DNA of 64,000 bases from Gammaproteobacteria bacterium (GTDB lineage: Bacteria; Pseudomonadota; Gammaproteobacteria; JAABTG01). Below the pieces are notes generated by a model. It saw nothing but the letters and a program-made list of their open reading frames with translations, ran no database searches and was not told where the DNA came from. This document shows positions 34,753 through 43,395 of this stretch, one piece after another. The position numbers and the translations under genes are program-made. The stretch covers positions 452,549-516,548 of the forward strand of contig JAGNLM010000001.1 of assembly GCA_017999615.1 (NCBI GenBank). Direction: 5' to 3'. Numbering within the stretch: position 1 is the first letter of the stretch; each line of letters opens with the position of its first letter.

Positions 34753-35628
34753 GTGAAGACTGGCGTGACCGAGGGGCGGGTCGCCTTGCCGGATGGGCGT
34801 ACCCTCGCCTGGGCGGAGTTCGGTGACCCGCGCGGGCGGCCCGTGATCTACTGCCACGGGTTCCCGGGCTCGCGGCTCGAGCCCCGGGTGGCGGACGAGC
34901 TGGCCAGCCGGCTGGAGGTGCGCCTGGTCGGAGTGGACCGTCCGGGCTACGGCCAGTCCACGCCTGCCTCGGGCCGGCGGATCCGCGACTGGCCGCGCGA
35001 CGTCGAGGTGGTGGCCGATGCCCTCGGGATGGAGCGGTTCGCAGTGATCGGGGTGTCCGCGGGTGGCCCCTACGCCGCGGCCTGCGGGCACGACCTGCCG
35101 GAGCGTGTGTCGCGGGTCGCCATCGTGTGCGGGCTCGGGCCCCCGGAGTCGATGGGGCAGGGGGCGCAGATGCACTGGTACGCCCGGTGGGGCCTGCGCG
35201 TCGCGGCGGGTTTCGCTCCGGTCTCCCGGTGGCTCTTCGCGCTCTTTGCGCTCGGTGTGCGCTCGGTCGGCGAGAAGGGCTATGCGCTGTGGGTCAGGCG
35301 CTACTCGGCTGCCGACCGTGAGGTGCTCCAGCGCCCGGAGGTGCGCTCGTTGCTGCTCGCGGCGTTCCGCGAGGGGGCCCGCAACGGCGGGGCCGCGCTG
35401 TCCGAGGACCTGGCGCTGCTGGCGAGGCCGTGGGATTTCCCCCTGGACGGCGTGCAGGTACCCGCCGACCTCTGGCACGGAGAGGCTGACGCCGTCGTGC
35501 CGCCCGAGATGGGGCGCTTCGTCGCCTCACGGCTCAAGAACTGCCGTGCTCGCTTCCTGCCCGGTGAGGGTCACTTCTCGCTGCCCCTCGCCCACATGGA
35601 CGTCATCCTCTCGGCCCTGGTGCGTTGA
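34753..35628 (+). CDS. Alpha/beta-fold hydrolase
   Basis: A 291-residue cytosolic hydrolase. The oxyanion HGFPGSR motif is at about residue 36, the nucleophile elbow GVSAGGPYAAA at about 97, the acid residue in WHGEADAVVP and the catalytic His in GEGHFSLP. Substrate unknown; it resembles epoxide-hydrolase and proline-iminopeptidase-like enzymes. I chose GTG 34753 because GGGGAGGGG lies about eight bases upstream and the family similarity starts there; in-frame upstream codons (ATG 34654) would add 33 unconserved residues. The last 58 bases overlap the end of the convergent YdjM-like gene. Confidence 0.82.
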   Translation: MKTGVTEGRVALPDGRTLAWAEFGDPRGRPVIYCHGFPGSRLEPRVADELASRLEVRLVGVDRPGYGQSTPASGRRIRDWPRDVEVVADALGMERFAVIGVSAGGPYAAACGHDLPERVSRVAIVCGLGPPESMGQGAQMHWYARWGLRVAAGFAPVSRWLFALFALGVRSVGEKGYALWVRRYSAADREVLQRPEVRSLLLAAFREGARNGGAALSEDLALLARPWDFPLDGVQVPADLWHGEADAVVPPEMGRFVASRLKNCRARFLPGEGHFSLPLAHMDVILSALVR

Positions 35629-36392
35629 CCCCGGCAGGGCGTGAGGCAAGGTGCCGGACGGAACCATCCCTCGCGGGGCCAGAGGCGCTGCCACACCTCC
35701 CCGCGCCCGCCCGCGTCCGCGACTGCCTCCAGGAGTGGACCGGACGGCGGTGCGACGAGGAAGGCCGAAAGGGCGGCCAGATAGGCGGCGAGCGTCGCGG
35801 CCGGCCCCCTGCGCGACCAGAGCTTGAGCGCGCTGCCGAGGGAGCGCCGGGCGCGGGCCCCGAAGAGATTGACGCTGTAGACCTCGTCGAGCAGCAGGTG
35901 GACCAGGTAGCCGAGCGTGACGAAGGCCCCGGCTGTCCAGGCCGCGACGGCGGGTGCCCCCGCGCCCCGGTGTGCGGCGGCTGCCGCGGCGAGGCCGAAG
36001 AAGGCGGCGGCCGGTAACGAGTGCAGCATCCCCCGGTGCACGGTCACCCGGGTCAGCAGGGCGAAGAGCGCCCAGCGCGCGAACAGGAACGCGGTGACCC
36101 AGAGGAGCACCAGTTCGGCGACCGTGGGGAAGCGTTCCGCCAGCAGGAACATGGCCAGGAAGGCGAGCGCCGCGGCGGCCAGGGTGAAGCTCGTGCGCAC
36201 GGGCGCCGACCCGTCCGCGTCCAGGTCCGGCAGGAGCGAGCCGAGCGTCCCGAGCGCGAGGTAGACGAGGGTCTCGCCGGGCGTGGCGATCCCGCCCACC
36301 AGGGCGGTGGTCGCGGCCAGGCCGCTCGCGGCGAGACCGACCGAGAGATGCACGGAGAAGGCGGCCAGGGCCAGGTCTCCCGAGGCTGACAT
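35571..36392 (-). CDS. YdjM-like membrane-bound metal-dependent hydrolase
   Basis: A 273-residue membrane protein of the YdjM (PF04307) family. Four to five hydrophobic helices carry the conserved metal-site motifs LPDLDADGS (about 55), VHRGMLHSLP (about 119) and HLLLDEVYS (about 165). E. coli YdjM is LexA-regulated; the biochemical activity is unproven. ATG 36392 is preferred, although its Shine-Dalgarno (GAGAGGA) abuts the codon. Two palindromes (36397-36416 and 36424-36433) lie immediately upstream. The C-terminal 50 residues are charged and overlap the convergent hydrolase. Confidence 0.8.
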   Translation of the reverse strand: MSASGDLALAAFSVHLSVGLAASGLAATTALVGGIATPGETLVYLALGTLGSLLPDLDADGSAPVRTSFTLAAAALAFLAMFLLAERFPTVAELVLLWVTAFLFARWALFALLTRVTVHRGMLHSLPAAAFFGLAAAAAAHRGAGAPAVAAWTAGAFVTLGYLVHLLLDEVYSVNLFGARARRSLGSALKLWSRRGPAATLAAYLAALSAFLVAPPSGPLLEAVADAGGRGEVWQRLWPREGWFRPAPCLTPCRGQRTRAERMTSMWARGSEK

Positions 36393-36396
36393 TCCT

Positions 36397-36416
36397 CTCG
36401 AGAGCACGCTCTCGAG
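36397..36416. promoter_or_regulatory. 9-bp inverted repeat upstream of the YdjM-like gene
   Basis: CTCGAGAGC and GCTCTCGAG flank a 2-base centre. It lies 4-24 bases upstream of the ATG, so it could be an operator or a hairpin hiding the ribosome-binding site. Confidence 0.5.
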
Positions 36417-36423
36417 GCAACTG

Positions 36424-36433
36424 CTACATGTAG
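36424..36433. promoter_or_regulatory. 10-bp perfect palindrome CTACATGTAG
   Basis: A perfect dyad 32 bases upstream of the YdjM-like start in an AT-richer patch, unlike the surrounding sequence. Candidate operator; it does not match the E. coli LexA box (CTGT-N8-ACAG). Confidence 0.45.
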
Positions 36434-36526
36434 TTATCGCGGAAAAATCTAGCACAACATCATGAGGTGTGCCGGGCGGCGCCCGCAGGGTGCCCGGGCG
36501 GCGTGTCTTCGCGGCCAGGCCGGGAC

Positions 36527-36532
36527 TATGAT
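36527..36532 (+). promoter_or_regulatory. Candidate -10 (TATGAT) for the thioesterase gene
   Basis: TATGAT with no clear -35. It would start transcription near 36539, about 48 bases before the ATG at 36587. Confidence 0.3.
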
Positions 36533-36586
36533 GGTGGCCCGGGGCAGGACGCCCCGCGGAAAGCGAGCCCACTGGAGGGGGCGACG

Positions 36587-37012
36587 ATGGAGACTGAGTG
36601 CAAGGACGCCCGGGCCTTCGAGGTCCACATTCCGCTGACCGCCAAGACCTACGACGTCGACTTTTCGGGGGTCGTGAGCCACATCACGTACCTGCGATGG
36701 CTCGAGGACTTGCGGTTGCAGATGCTCGCGAGTCACCCGCCCCTGCAGTGGCAGGTGGACGGCGGCGGTGTCCCGGTGGTGGCCCGGACCTCGGTGCACT
36801 ACCGCGCGCCGGTCAGCCTCGGGCAGGCACTGCGGGGAAGCCTCTGGGTGAGCCGTGCGGGGTTCTCCCGCTGGACCCTGTCGGCGGAGTTCAGCACGGG
36901 CGGGCGCGTCGTCGCCGAGGCGGTACAGTCCGGTTGCTTCCTCGACCAGGACACGCGGCGCCCCGTCGCCCTGCGCCTGGAGATCCGGGAGCGGGTCGCC
37001 GCCCCGCGGTGA
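36587..37012 (+). CDS. Hot-dog fold acyl-CoA thioesterase
   Basis: A 141-residue protein of the 4HBT/YbgC-like family. The catalytic loop KTYDVDFSGVVSHITYLRWL carries the Asp of the active site, and VHYRAPVSLGQ and FSRWTLSAEF fit the central strands. Such enzymes hydrolyse acyl-CoA thioesters; the chain-length preference is unknown. Start ATG 36587 is preceded by GGAGGGGG. A methyltransferase gene follows 63 bases later, so they may be co-transcribed. Confidence 0.85.
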   Translation: METECKDARAFEVHIPLTAKTYDVDFSGVVSHITYLRWLEDLRLQMLASHPPLQWQVDGGGVPVVARTSVHYRAPVSLGQALRGSLWVSRAGFSRWTLSAEFSTGGRVVAEAVQSGCFLDQDTRRPVALRLEIRERVAAPR

Positions 37013-37075
37013 CGGCCGGGGTCGGGTCGCGCCCGCTCGCGGGTCCCGCGACGACAGGAGAATGGGAGGTCCCGG

Positions 37076-37690
37076 ATGGTCGACTTCGACAGCAGGGCGC
37101 GGCAGTGGGACTCCAACCCCGTATTCCTGGAGCGGGCGCTTCGGGTGGCGGATGGCATCCGCGCCCGCGTGCCCCTCGGCCCGTCCACGCGGGCCCTCGA
37201 CTTCGGCTGCGGAACGGGACTGTTGAGCTTCGCCCTGAGGGACCACGTGGGGCACATTACGCTCCAGGACAGTTCTGCCGGAATGCTCGAGGTGCTGCGG
37301 GAGAAGATCGCCCGTCAGGGCGTGACGAACATGACGGTGCGCGAGGGTGAGCAGTGGGCCGATCTGCCACCCGAGGGGCGTTACACGCTCGTCTACACCT
37401 CCATGACCCTGCACCACATCCCAGACACCGACGCCACGCTCCGCGCGTTTCACAGGGCGCTCCGGCCGGGAGGGTTCCTCTGCGTCGCCGACCTGGACGC
37501 CGAGGACGGCACCTTTCACGGTCCGGAGGTCGAGGTCCACCACGGCTTCGAGCGCGGGGAGCTCGCCCGGCGTGCGGCCCGCTCCGGCTTCGCGGATCTG
37601 AGCTTCGACACGGTCTTCGAGATGCGCAGGGAGCTCGCGGGCGAGGTTCGCCGCTACCCCGTCTTCCTCATGGTCGCCCGCAGGGTCTGA
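37076..37690 (+). CDS. Class I SAM-dependent methyltransferase
   Basis: A 204-residue cytosolic enzyme. Motif I for SAM binding is LDFGCGTGLLSFAL at about 41, followed by the acidic LQDSSAGMLEVL, the motif with TSMTLHHIPD at about 109, and LRPGGFLCVADLD at about 128. The substrate is unknown; the YjhP/UbiE-like layout suggests a small molecule. Coding overlaps the end of the convergent mrfB-like gene by 37 bp. GGGAGG lies shortly before the ATG. Confidence 0.87.
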   Translation: MVDFDSRARQWDSNPVFLERALRVADGIRARVPLGPSTRALDFGCGTGLLSFALRDHVGHITLQDSSAGMLEVLREKIARQGVTNMTVREGEQWADLPPEGRYTLVYTSMTLHHIPDTDATLRAFHRALRPGGFLCVADLDAEDGTFHGPEVEVHHGFERGELARRAARSGFADLSFDTVFEMRRELAGEVRRYPVFLMVARRV

Positions 37691-38970
37691 CGCCCGGTCC
37701 CTGGCCGCCCCGCCGGGGCTCGCCCGGCCAGGCGCGCGAACCTTTGCCGGTGCTCGGGGTTTTCGGGCTCCAGGGCGACGAGTCGCTCGGTGAGTGCGCG
37801 CGCCCCCTCGAAGTCACGCTCGGCGTGCTCGGCGTGCTTGGCCAGGGCCTCGATGGCCCGGGGGTTGGCCTGCGCGGCCAACTCACGCCAGATCTCGACG
37901 GCGCCCTGCAGGTCCCCCTGGCGGCGGTCGAGGCGGGCGAGCTCCAGCAGTCCCTCGGCGTCGAGCCTCCCCCGGTCGGAGGCCAGCAGGTCGCGGGCGG
38001 AGGCCAGGCCCTCGCTGGCGTGGCGGTGACGGGCCACCGCGAGGGGGTTGGCGCCGTGCGTGCGCGGCGCGGCATAGGCGGCGGAGAGCGCCGGGACGAG
38101 CGCGACCAGGGAGACCAAGTCCCAGCGGTTGTGCTCTAGGACGGCCGGCAGGCGTCCCACGTCACGGTGGCGCAGCCAGTGCAGCCAGACCGCGGGCACC
38201 TCGGCGCTTGGCAGGTCCGCAGGCCGGGCGAAGCCGAGCAGGCGGTGCTCCGTGGTCCCCAGCCGGCAATCCGGCCACTCGCGCCCGAAGGCCCGGCGAA
38301 CGGGGTGCAGCAGGTCGGCGTGGGGCCAGCCCCGGAAGGGGTCCGGCAGGCCCGCGAGGCGGTAGCGCGTGGCGAGGAGGGGCAGGTCGAAGCACTTGCC
38401 GTTGAAGCTCACCAGCGTGTGGGCCGTGGCGGCGAAATCGGCAACGGCGCGCAGCAGGGCGGGCTCGCCGCCGAACCGTGTGATCAGGTACTGACGGACG
38501 ACCAGTGCGTCGTTCGTGAGCCTCGCGAGGCCCACCAGGAAGGCCGTGGTGCCGGTTCCACCGGCAAGCCCCGTGGTCTCGGTGTCGACGAAGAGCGGCT
38601 CGGCTCCCGGCAGATCCAGGGCGCAGAGGTGCGTCGCCGTCTCCCCGCCGACGCTCCAGTGGCCGTGCCGCGCGGGCAGCGGGACGCGGTGCTCCACGGC
38701 GACGAGGCCATCCCCGGCCAGTTGACCGCCCAGCCGCTCGGCGAGCTCGGCATCGGTCGGCCCCTGCCGCGGCGGGGGCGCCCCGGCGCCCCGCAGCGCG
38801 AGCAGGCGTTCGATCCCCGGGCGCAGGGGGTCCGGTCGGGGCGCTGGAGGCGCGTCCGCGCTGGACGGGAGTGGCCCCGGCTCGGTTCCCCCGGCGGGCA
38901 CCCCAGAGGTTCCCGGCGCGGCCCCGGCCTGGCGGCGCAGGTTGCCGAGACGTTCGAGGAAACCGCTCAC
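37654..38970 (-). CDS. mrfB: MrfB-like (YprB) 3'-5' exonuclease with C-terminal repeat region
   Basis: A 438-residue protein. A Pro-rich N-terminal linker (about 20-75) precedes an RNase H-like DEDD exonuclease domain: Asp129 and Glu131 in FVDTETTGL, Asp195 in SFNGKCFDLPLL, and Asp284 in EHNRWDLVSLV. The C-terminal about 110 residues are helical and TPR-like (DLQGAVEIWRELAAQ, AIEALAKHAEHAERDFEGA). In Bacillus subtilis the YprB/MrfB nuclease and the YprA/MrfA helicase act together in repair of mitomycin C lesions. Here the GTG start overlaps the helicase stop (GTGA), keeping the pair coupled. The functional call is by family and context. Confidence 0.83.
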   Translation of the reverse strand: MSGFLERLGNLRRQAGAAPGTSGVPAGGTEPGPLPSSADAPPAPRPDPLRPGIERLLALRGAGAPPPRQGPTDAELAERLGGQLAGDGLVAVEHRVPLPARHGHWSVGGETATHLCALDLPGAEPLFVDTETTGLAGGTGTTAFLVGLARLTNDALVVRQYLITRFGGEPALLRAVADFAATAHTLVSFNGKCFDLPLLATRYRLAGLPDPFRGWPHADLLHPVRRAFGREWPDCRLGTTEHRLLGFARPADLPSAEVPAVWLHWLRHRDVGRLPAVLEHNRWDLVSLVALVPALSAAYAAPRTHGANPLAVARHRHASEGLASARDLLASDRGRLDAEGLLELARLDRRQGDLQGAVEIWRELAAQANPRAIEALAKHAEHAERDFEGARALTERLVALEPENPEHRQRFARLAGRAPAGRPGTGRQTLRATMRKTG

Positions 38971-41402
38971 TCCGGGGGCCCCTGGCCCGTGAGCAGGTCG
39001 AGCACCGTCAATGCGGTCGCCTTGGGGGAGAAGCCCCGGCTCTCGTCCGTGGCGAGGATCGGTCCGACGCAGGCGGGGCAGCCGGACCGGCAGGGACATC
39101 CGGCGACCAGTGACCGGGCCCGATTCACGACCTCGCCGGCCTGTTGGAAGAGCGGGGCGGACAGGCCGATCCCGCCGGGGTAGTTGTCGTACAGGAACAC
39201 GGTGGGCCGGAAGGGTCCCGCCGGGACCTCTCCCTGCGCGGTCGGGTCGCCCGTCGCGAAGGCCCGCAGCTCGCCTCGGCCGCCCGTGCCCACCGTCGCG
39301 AACCACGTGGACTCGTTGTCCCCGACGGCGCGCCCCAGGTCCCTCGGCTCGGACATGCTCAGGACGGCGGCCACGAAGTGCATGGCGTGGGCCGCGCCGA
39401 GGAATCCGTCCAGGGCCTGCTGGCGCGAGGGGAAGGCCGCCTCCAGGGCGTCGGGCGAGACGGTCCACCAGACCGCGGTCGTGTGCAACTCCTGGTCCGG
39501 CAGGTTGACGTTGCCGTAGCCGACGTTCTCGTGGGTGTAGTAGCGGATCTTCTTGTAGCCGGCGACCCGCCGCACCAGGTGCACCTCTCCGTGGGCCGCC
39601 CGGGCCCGGGCGCTCAGGCGGCCCTCGAACTCCTCCAGGACCTTGAGCCGGGTGTAGTCGATCGCGTCGGTGTAATAGTCGGCCTCGGTCCTGCGTACGA
39701 AGGCCTTGCGGCCCACCCAGTCGAGCCGCTCGACCTGCCAGGGCTGGGCCTGGACCATGTAGATCGCGCCCTCGTAGAGCGTCATCGCGGCCCCCGAGTA
39801 GTCGACTTCCGCGATGACCCTCTTGCCCCCGTCGGTCACGTCCACGACCACGAAGTTGCCTTCGGCCACCGAGCGCAGGCTGACGGCGTTGGCGGGGTAG
39901 CTGTCGGCCATCCAGTGCCAGCGACCCCCCTCGTGGTGCAGCACCTGCTGTTCGGCGAGGTACGCGAGCAGCGCGCCCACGTCCCGGCCCCCGAAGGTCT
40001 CGCCGTCGGCGAAGGGCAGCTCGAAGGCCGCGCAGCGCACGTGGTCGAGCAGGATGAGCAGTTGGTCGGGGTCGATGCGGGCGTGCTCGGGGGACGCGCC
40101 GAGGAGGAACTCGGGCTCGCGCACCAGAAACTGGTCCAGTGGCTGGCTCGAGGCGACGAGCACCCCGAGCGACGGACGGTTGCGCCGTCCGGCCCGCCCC
40201 AGGCGCTGCCAGGTGCCGGCGATGGTCCCCGGATAGCCGTTCAGGACGCAGACGTCCAGCGCGCCGATGTCCACCCCCAGCTCCAGCGCCGAGGTGGCGA
40301 CCACGCAGTCGACCGCGCCCGCCCGCAGGTCCTTCTCCGTCGCCCGCCGCTCGGTGGGCAGGTAGCCCCCGCGATAGGCGCGCACCCGGGGGGGGCGGCG
40401 GGGGTCGCGGTCGAAGGTGTCCTTCAGGTACTTGGTCAGCACCTCCACCATCAGGCGCGTCTGGGCGAAGACGATGGTCTTGAGGCCGGACTTCACGGCC
40501 ATGCGCGCGATGCGCGCGCTCTGGGAGCGGGCCGAGGCGCGGATCCCCAGGTCCGGGCTCACCACCGGCGGATTCCAGAGCAGCACGTGCCGGCGCCCCC
40601 GGGGCGCGCCGCTCTCGGTGACGCTCGCCACCGCGGCCCCGACGAGGCGCTCGGCGAGCTCCTGCGGGTTCGCGATGGTCGCGGAGGTCAGCACGAAGGT
40701 CGGTGTGCTGCCGTAGAACCGGCAGACCCGGGCGAGCCGGCGCAGCACGTTTGCCACGTGGGCGCCGAACACCCCCCGGTAGGTGTGCAGCTCGTCGACC
40801 ACCACGTAGCGCAGCTGCTCGAAGAACTGCGCCCACTTGGTGTGGTGGGGGAGGATCCCCTGGTGCAGCATGTCGGGGTTGGTGACGACCACGTCTCCGC
40901 GCGTGCGCACGGCCTTGCGCGCGTCGCCCGGCGTGTCCCCGTCGAAGGTGAAGGCGCGCACGCCGAGCCCGCCTGCTTGACTCAGTTCGGTGAGCTCGGC
41001 GACCTGGTCCTGGGAGAGGGCCTTGGTGGGGAACAGGTACAGCGCCTTCGCACCCTCGGTGAGGGCGGCGTGCAGGACCGGGAGGTTGTAGCAGAGGGTC
41101 TTGCCGGACGCGGTGGGCGTGACGACCACCGTGTGGCGGCCGGCGCGCACGTGGTCCCACGCCTCGCGCTGGTGACTGTAGAGCCGACTGACGCCGCGCG
41201 CATTCAGGGCCGCCGCAAGGCGCGGCTCCAGCTCCGGAGGGAGGTCGGCGTAACGCCCGGGTGCTTCGGGCTGCACCTGCTCGCCCGTGATTCGGGTCCG
41301 GTAGCGGCGCTTGAGCCCCGCGACCAGGGAGTCCACGTCGCCTGCCGCGAGCGGGCCTTCGTCCTCGGGGGCCGCCGGCTCTTCTGACAAGGCCTCGAGC
41401 AT
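38967..41402 (-). CDS. mrfA: MrfA-like (YprA) DEXH helicase with DUF1998 domain
   Basis: An 811-residue superfamily 2 helicase. Walker A TPTASGKT is at 95-102, the DEXH box in VVVDELHTYRG, the SAT motif in LTSATIANP, and motif VI in QRLGRAGRRNRPS. The C-terminal DUF1998 part ends with a four-Cys cluster (GCPCRSGCPACVGP), which in MrfA binds zinc. It forms a coupled operon with the DEDD exonuclease that follows. By homology it is a 3'-5' DNA helicase for nucleotide damage repair independent of UvrABC. ATG 41402 gives an acidic N-terminal tail of about 50 residues before the domain. Confidence 0.88.
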   Translation of the reverse strand: MLEALSEEPAAPEDEGPLAAGDVDSLVAGLKRRYRTRITGEQVQPEAPGRYADLPPELEPRLAAALNARGVSRLYSHQREAWDHVRAGRHTVVVTPTASGKTLCYNLPVLHAALTEGAKALYLFPTKALSQDQVAELTELSQAGGLGVRAFTFDGDTPGDARKAVRTRGDVVVTNPDMLHQGILPHHTKWAQFFEQLRYVVVDELHTYRGVFGAHVANVLRRLARVCRFYGSTPTFVLTSATIANPQELAERLVGAAVASVTESGAPRGRRHVLLWNPPVVSPDLGIRASARSQSARIARMAVKSGLKTIVFAQTRLMVEVLTKYLKDTFDRDPRRPPRVRAYRGGYLPTERRATEKDLRAGAVDCVVATSALELGVDIGALDVCVLNGYPGTIAGTWQRLGRAGRRNRPSLGVLVASSQPLDQFLVREPEFLLGASPEHARIDPDQLLILLDHVRCAAFELPFADGETFGGRDVGALLAYLAEQQVLHHEGGRWHWMADSYPANAVSLRSVAEGNFVVVDVTDGGKRVIAEVDYSGAAMTLYEGAIYMVQAQPWQVERLDWVGRKAFVRRTEADYYTDAIDYTRLKVLEEFEGRLSARARAAHGEVHLVRRVAGYKKIRYYTHENVGYGNVNLPDQELHTTAVWWTVSPDALEAAFPSRQQALDGFLGAAHAMHFVAAVLSMSEPRDLGRAVGDNESTWFATVGTGGRGELRAFATGDPTAQGEVPAGPFRPTVFLYDNYPGGIGLSAPLFQQAGEVVNRARSLVAGCPCRSGCPACVGPILATDESRGFSPKATALTVLDLLTGQGPPE

Positions 41403-41550
41403 GACGGGTTTCCGATTCGTTCTCCCTGCCCGATGCGAGTGTAGTGAAGGGCGCGCAGGCCCGCAAGCGCTGGGACCGGCTGCCCTGGCGCAGGCCCCTG
41501 GGTTATCCTGGCACAACGCCGCGCCACGGCCCGGCGCTTCGGCAGCGACC

Positions 41551-42162
41551 GTGGGGGGCAGCTTGGGGGGCGAGGGGACGGAGGTCGCGCTGCTGGAGCA
41601 CCCGGACACCCCGCCCGGACCGGCGAGGTGGCTGCGGGCCCGGGTGCTCGTCCACGGGGACCGCCGGCTCGGCCTGGTGTTCCGGCTCGAAGGCACCCTG
41701 GAAGGGCTGCGGCTCCCTGCACCGGGTCCCGCACGACGGGGCGAGCGCCTCTGGGAGCACACCTGCTTCGAGGTCTTCCTGGCGCCCGCGGGGTGCGCCG
41801 CGTACCACGAGGTTAATCTCTCGCCTTCGGGGGAGTGGGCCGAGTACCCGTTCCTGAGCTATCGGGAGCGTGGCCCGGCGGGGCCTCCCCTGAACCCGGG
41901 GCTCGAGGCCTCCACGGCCCCCGGGTGCCTCGAGGTGTCGGCCTCCCTGGACCTCGGCCGGCTGCCCCTGCTGGCGGTGGCCTCGTCCCTGCGGGTGGGC
42001 CTTTCGGCGGTGATGGAGGGCGCGGGCGGGCGCCTGTCCTACTGGGCGCTACGCCACCCGCCGGGAAGACCGGACTTTCACCGGCCGGAGGCCTTCGTGC
42101 TGGCGCTGGACCTCCGCCAGCCCGAACACCCCACGGGTCCTGGGGCAGGGAGAGGAGGATGA
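41551..42162 (+). CDS. DOMON-like (CBM9-type) domain protein
   Basis: A protein of about 203 residues with the DOMON-like type 9 carbohydrate-binding fold: LGLVFRLEGTLEGLRLP, LWEHTCFEVFLAP, YHEVNLSPSGEWAEYPF, then a hydrophobic C-terminal strand set ending with SYWALRHPPGRPDFH. There is no signal peptide, so it should be cytosolic. It overlaps the next gene by ATGA, tying it to the NamZ-like protein; the pair may bind and process a muropeptide-like sugar. The start is uncertain: GTG 41551 or TTG 41563. Confidence 0.75.
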   Translation: MGGSLGGEGTEVALLEHPDTPPGPARWLRARVLVHGDRRLGLVFRLEGTLEGLRLPAPGPARRGERLWEHTCFEVFLAPAGCAAYHEVNLSPSGEWAEYPFLSYRERGPAGPPLNPGLEASTAPGCLEVSASLDLGRLPLLAVASSLRVGLSAVMEGAGGRLSYWALRHPPGRPDFHRPEAFVLALDLRQPEHPTGPGAGRGG

Positions 42163-43367
42163 GGTTCGGCATCGACCGTCTGCTGGATGAGCCGGCGCTG
42201 CGCGCCCCGCTCGCGAATCGCCGGGTCGCGCTGCTCGCCCACCCGGCTTCGGTCACGTGGGACCTGCGGCATTCGCTCGATGCCCTCGTCGCGCTGGGCG
42301 ACCTGCGCGTGACCGCTGCCTTCGGTCCGCAGCACGGCCTGCGCGGCGACAAGCAGGACAACATGATGGAGTCACCGGACTTCACCGACCCCGTCCACGG
42401 CGTGCCGGTGTTCAGCCTCTACGGTGAGGTGCGGCGCCCCACGCCCGCGATGATGGACGCATTCGACGTGCTGCTGGTGGACCTCCAGGACCTGGGCTGC
42501 CGCGTCTACACCTTCGTCACCACCCTGCGCTACGTGCTCGAGGCCGCTGCGCGGTACGGAAAGGCCGTGTGGGTCCTGGACCGGCCGAATCCGGTGGGGC
42601 GCCGGGTCGAAGGGCTGCGCCTGCGTCCCGGGTGGGAGAGCTTCGTGGGCGCGGGGGCGCTGCCCATGCGCCACGGCCTGACCCTGGGAGAGCTGGGGCG
42701 CTGGCTCGTCGCCAGGCTGGGCCTGGACGTGGAGTACGAGGTCGTGACCCTGGAGGGCTGGGACCCCGAGCGGGGCCCCGGCTTCGGCTGGCCCCTGGGG
42801 GAGAGGGTCTGGGTGAACCCGAGCCCCAACGCGCCCAATCTCTGGATGGCGCGCTGCTACCCGGGGACCGTCCTCCTGGAGGGGACGACCCTGTCGGAGG
42901 GCAGGGGCACCACACGCCCTCTGGAGCTCCTGGGGGCACCGGACCTGGCCCCGCCGCGAGAGCTGCTTGGCGCCATGCACGCCCTCGCCCCCCAGTGGCT
43001 GGGGGGATGCCGGCTGCGCGAATGCTGGTTCGAGCCCACCTTCCACAAGCACTCCGGCAGGCTGTGCGCCGGCGTCCAGATCCACGTGGACGACGGTGCC
43101 TACGTGCCCGGGGAGTTCCGGCCGTGGCGCCTGGTGGCCCTCGCGCTGAAGGCGGTTCGGGCCTTGCGCCCGGAGGGGGAGCTCTGGCGCCGGTTTGCCT
43201 ACGAATACGAGTACGAGCGCCTCGCCATCGACGTGATCAACGGTGGCGAGACCCTGCGGGAATGGGTGGACGACCGGGCGAGCTCCCCGGGCGACCTGGA
43301 GGCCCTGGCGCGGGCCGACGAGGCCTCTTGGCTCGAGGAGCGCGAGGCCCTGCTCCTCTACCGTTGA
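42159..43367 (+). CDS. DUF1343/NamZ-like exo-beta-N-acetylmuramidase
   Basis: A 402-residue protein of DUF1343. Hallmarks are LFGPQHGLRGDKQD-like sequence (AAFGPQHGLRGDKQD), the substrate-loop DVLLVDLQDLGCRVYTF, WVLDRPNPVGRRVEG, and the highly conserved LEGTTLSEGRGTTRPLEL. In B. subtilis NamZ removes terminal N-acetylmuramic acid from peptidoglycan fragments. The protein starts directly MRFGIDRLLDEP without a signal peptide, unlike the exported enzymes, suggesting cytosolic muropeptide recycling. It is coupled to the DOMON-like gene by ATGA. AGGAGG lies a few bases before the ATG. Confidence 0.85.
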   Translation: MRFGIDRLLDEPALRAPLANRRVALLAHPASVTWDLRHSLDALVALGDLRVTAAFGPQHGLRGDKQDNMMESPDFTDPVHGVPVFSLYGEVRRPTPAMMDAFDVLLVDLQDLGCRVYTFVTTLRYVLEAAARYGKAVWVLDRPNPVGRRVEGLRLRPGWESFVGAGALPMRHGLTLGELGRWLVARLGLDVEYEVVTLEGWDPERGPGFGWPLGERVWVNPSPNAPNLWMARCYPGTVLLEGTTLSEGRGTTRPLELLGAPDLAPPRELLGAMHALAPQWLGGCRLRECWFEPTFHKHSGRLCAGVQIHVDDGAYVPGEFRPWRLVALALKAVRALRPEGELWRRFAYEYEYERLAIDVINGGETLREWVDDRASSPGDLEALARADEASWLEEREALLLYR

Positions 43368-43395
43368 CCGGGAGGCCCGAAGGGGCCTGTGCGGG

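Noticed and set aside
39144-41387. Long + strand frame opposite the MrfA-like helicase
   Set aside because: His/Gln/Gly/Arg-rich shadow translation; the helicase motifs on the - strand are unambiguous.
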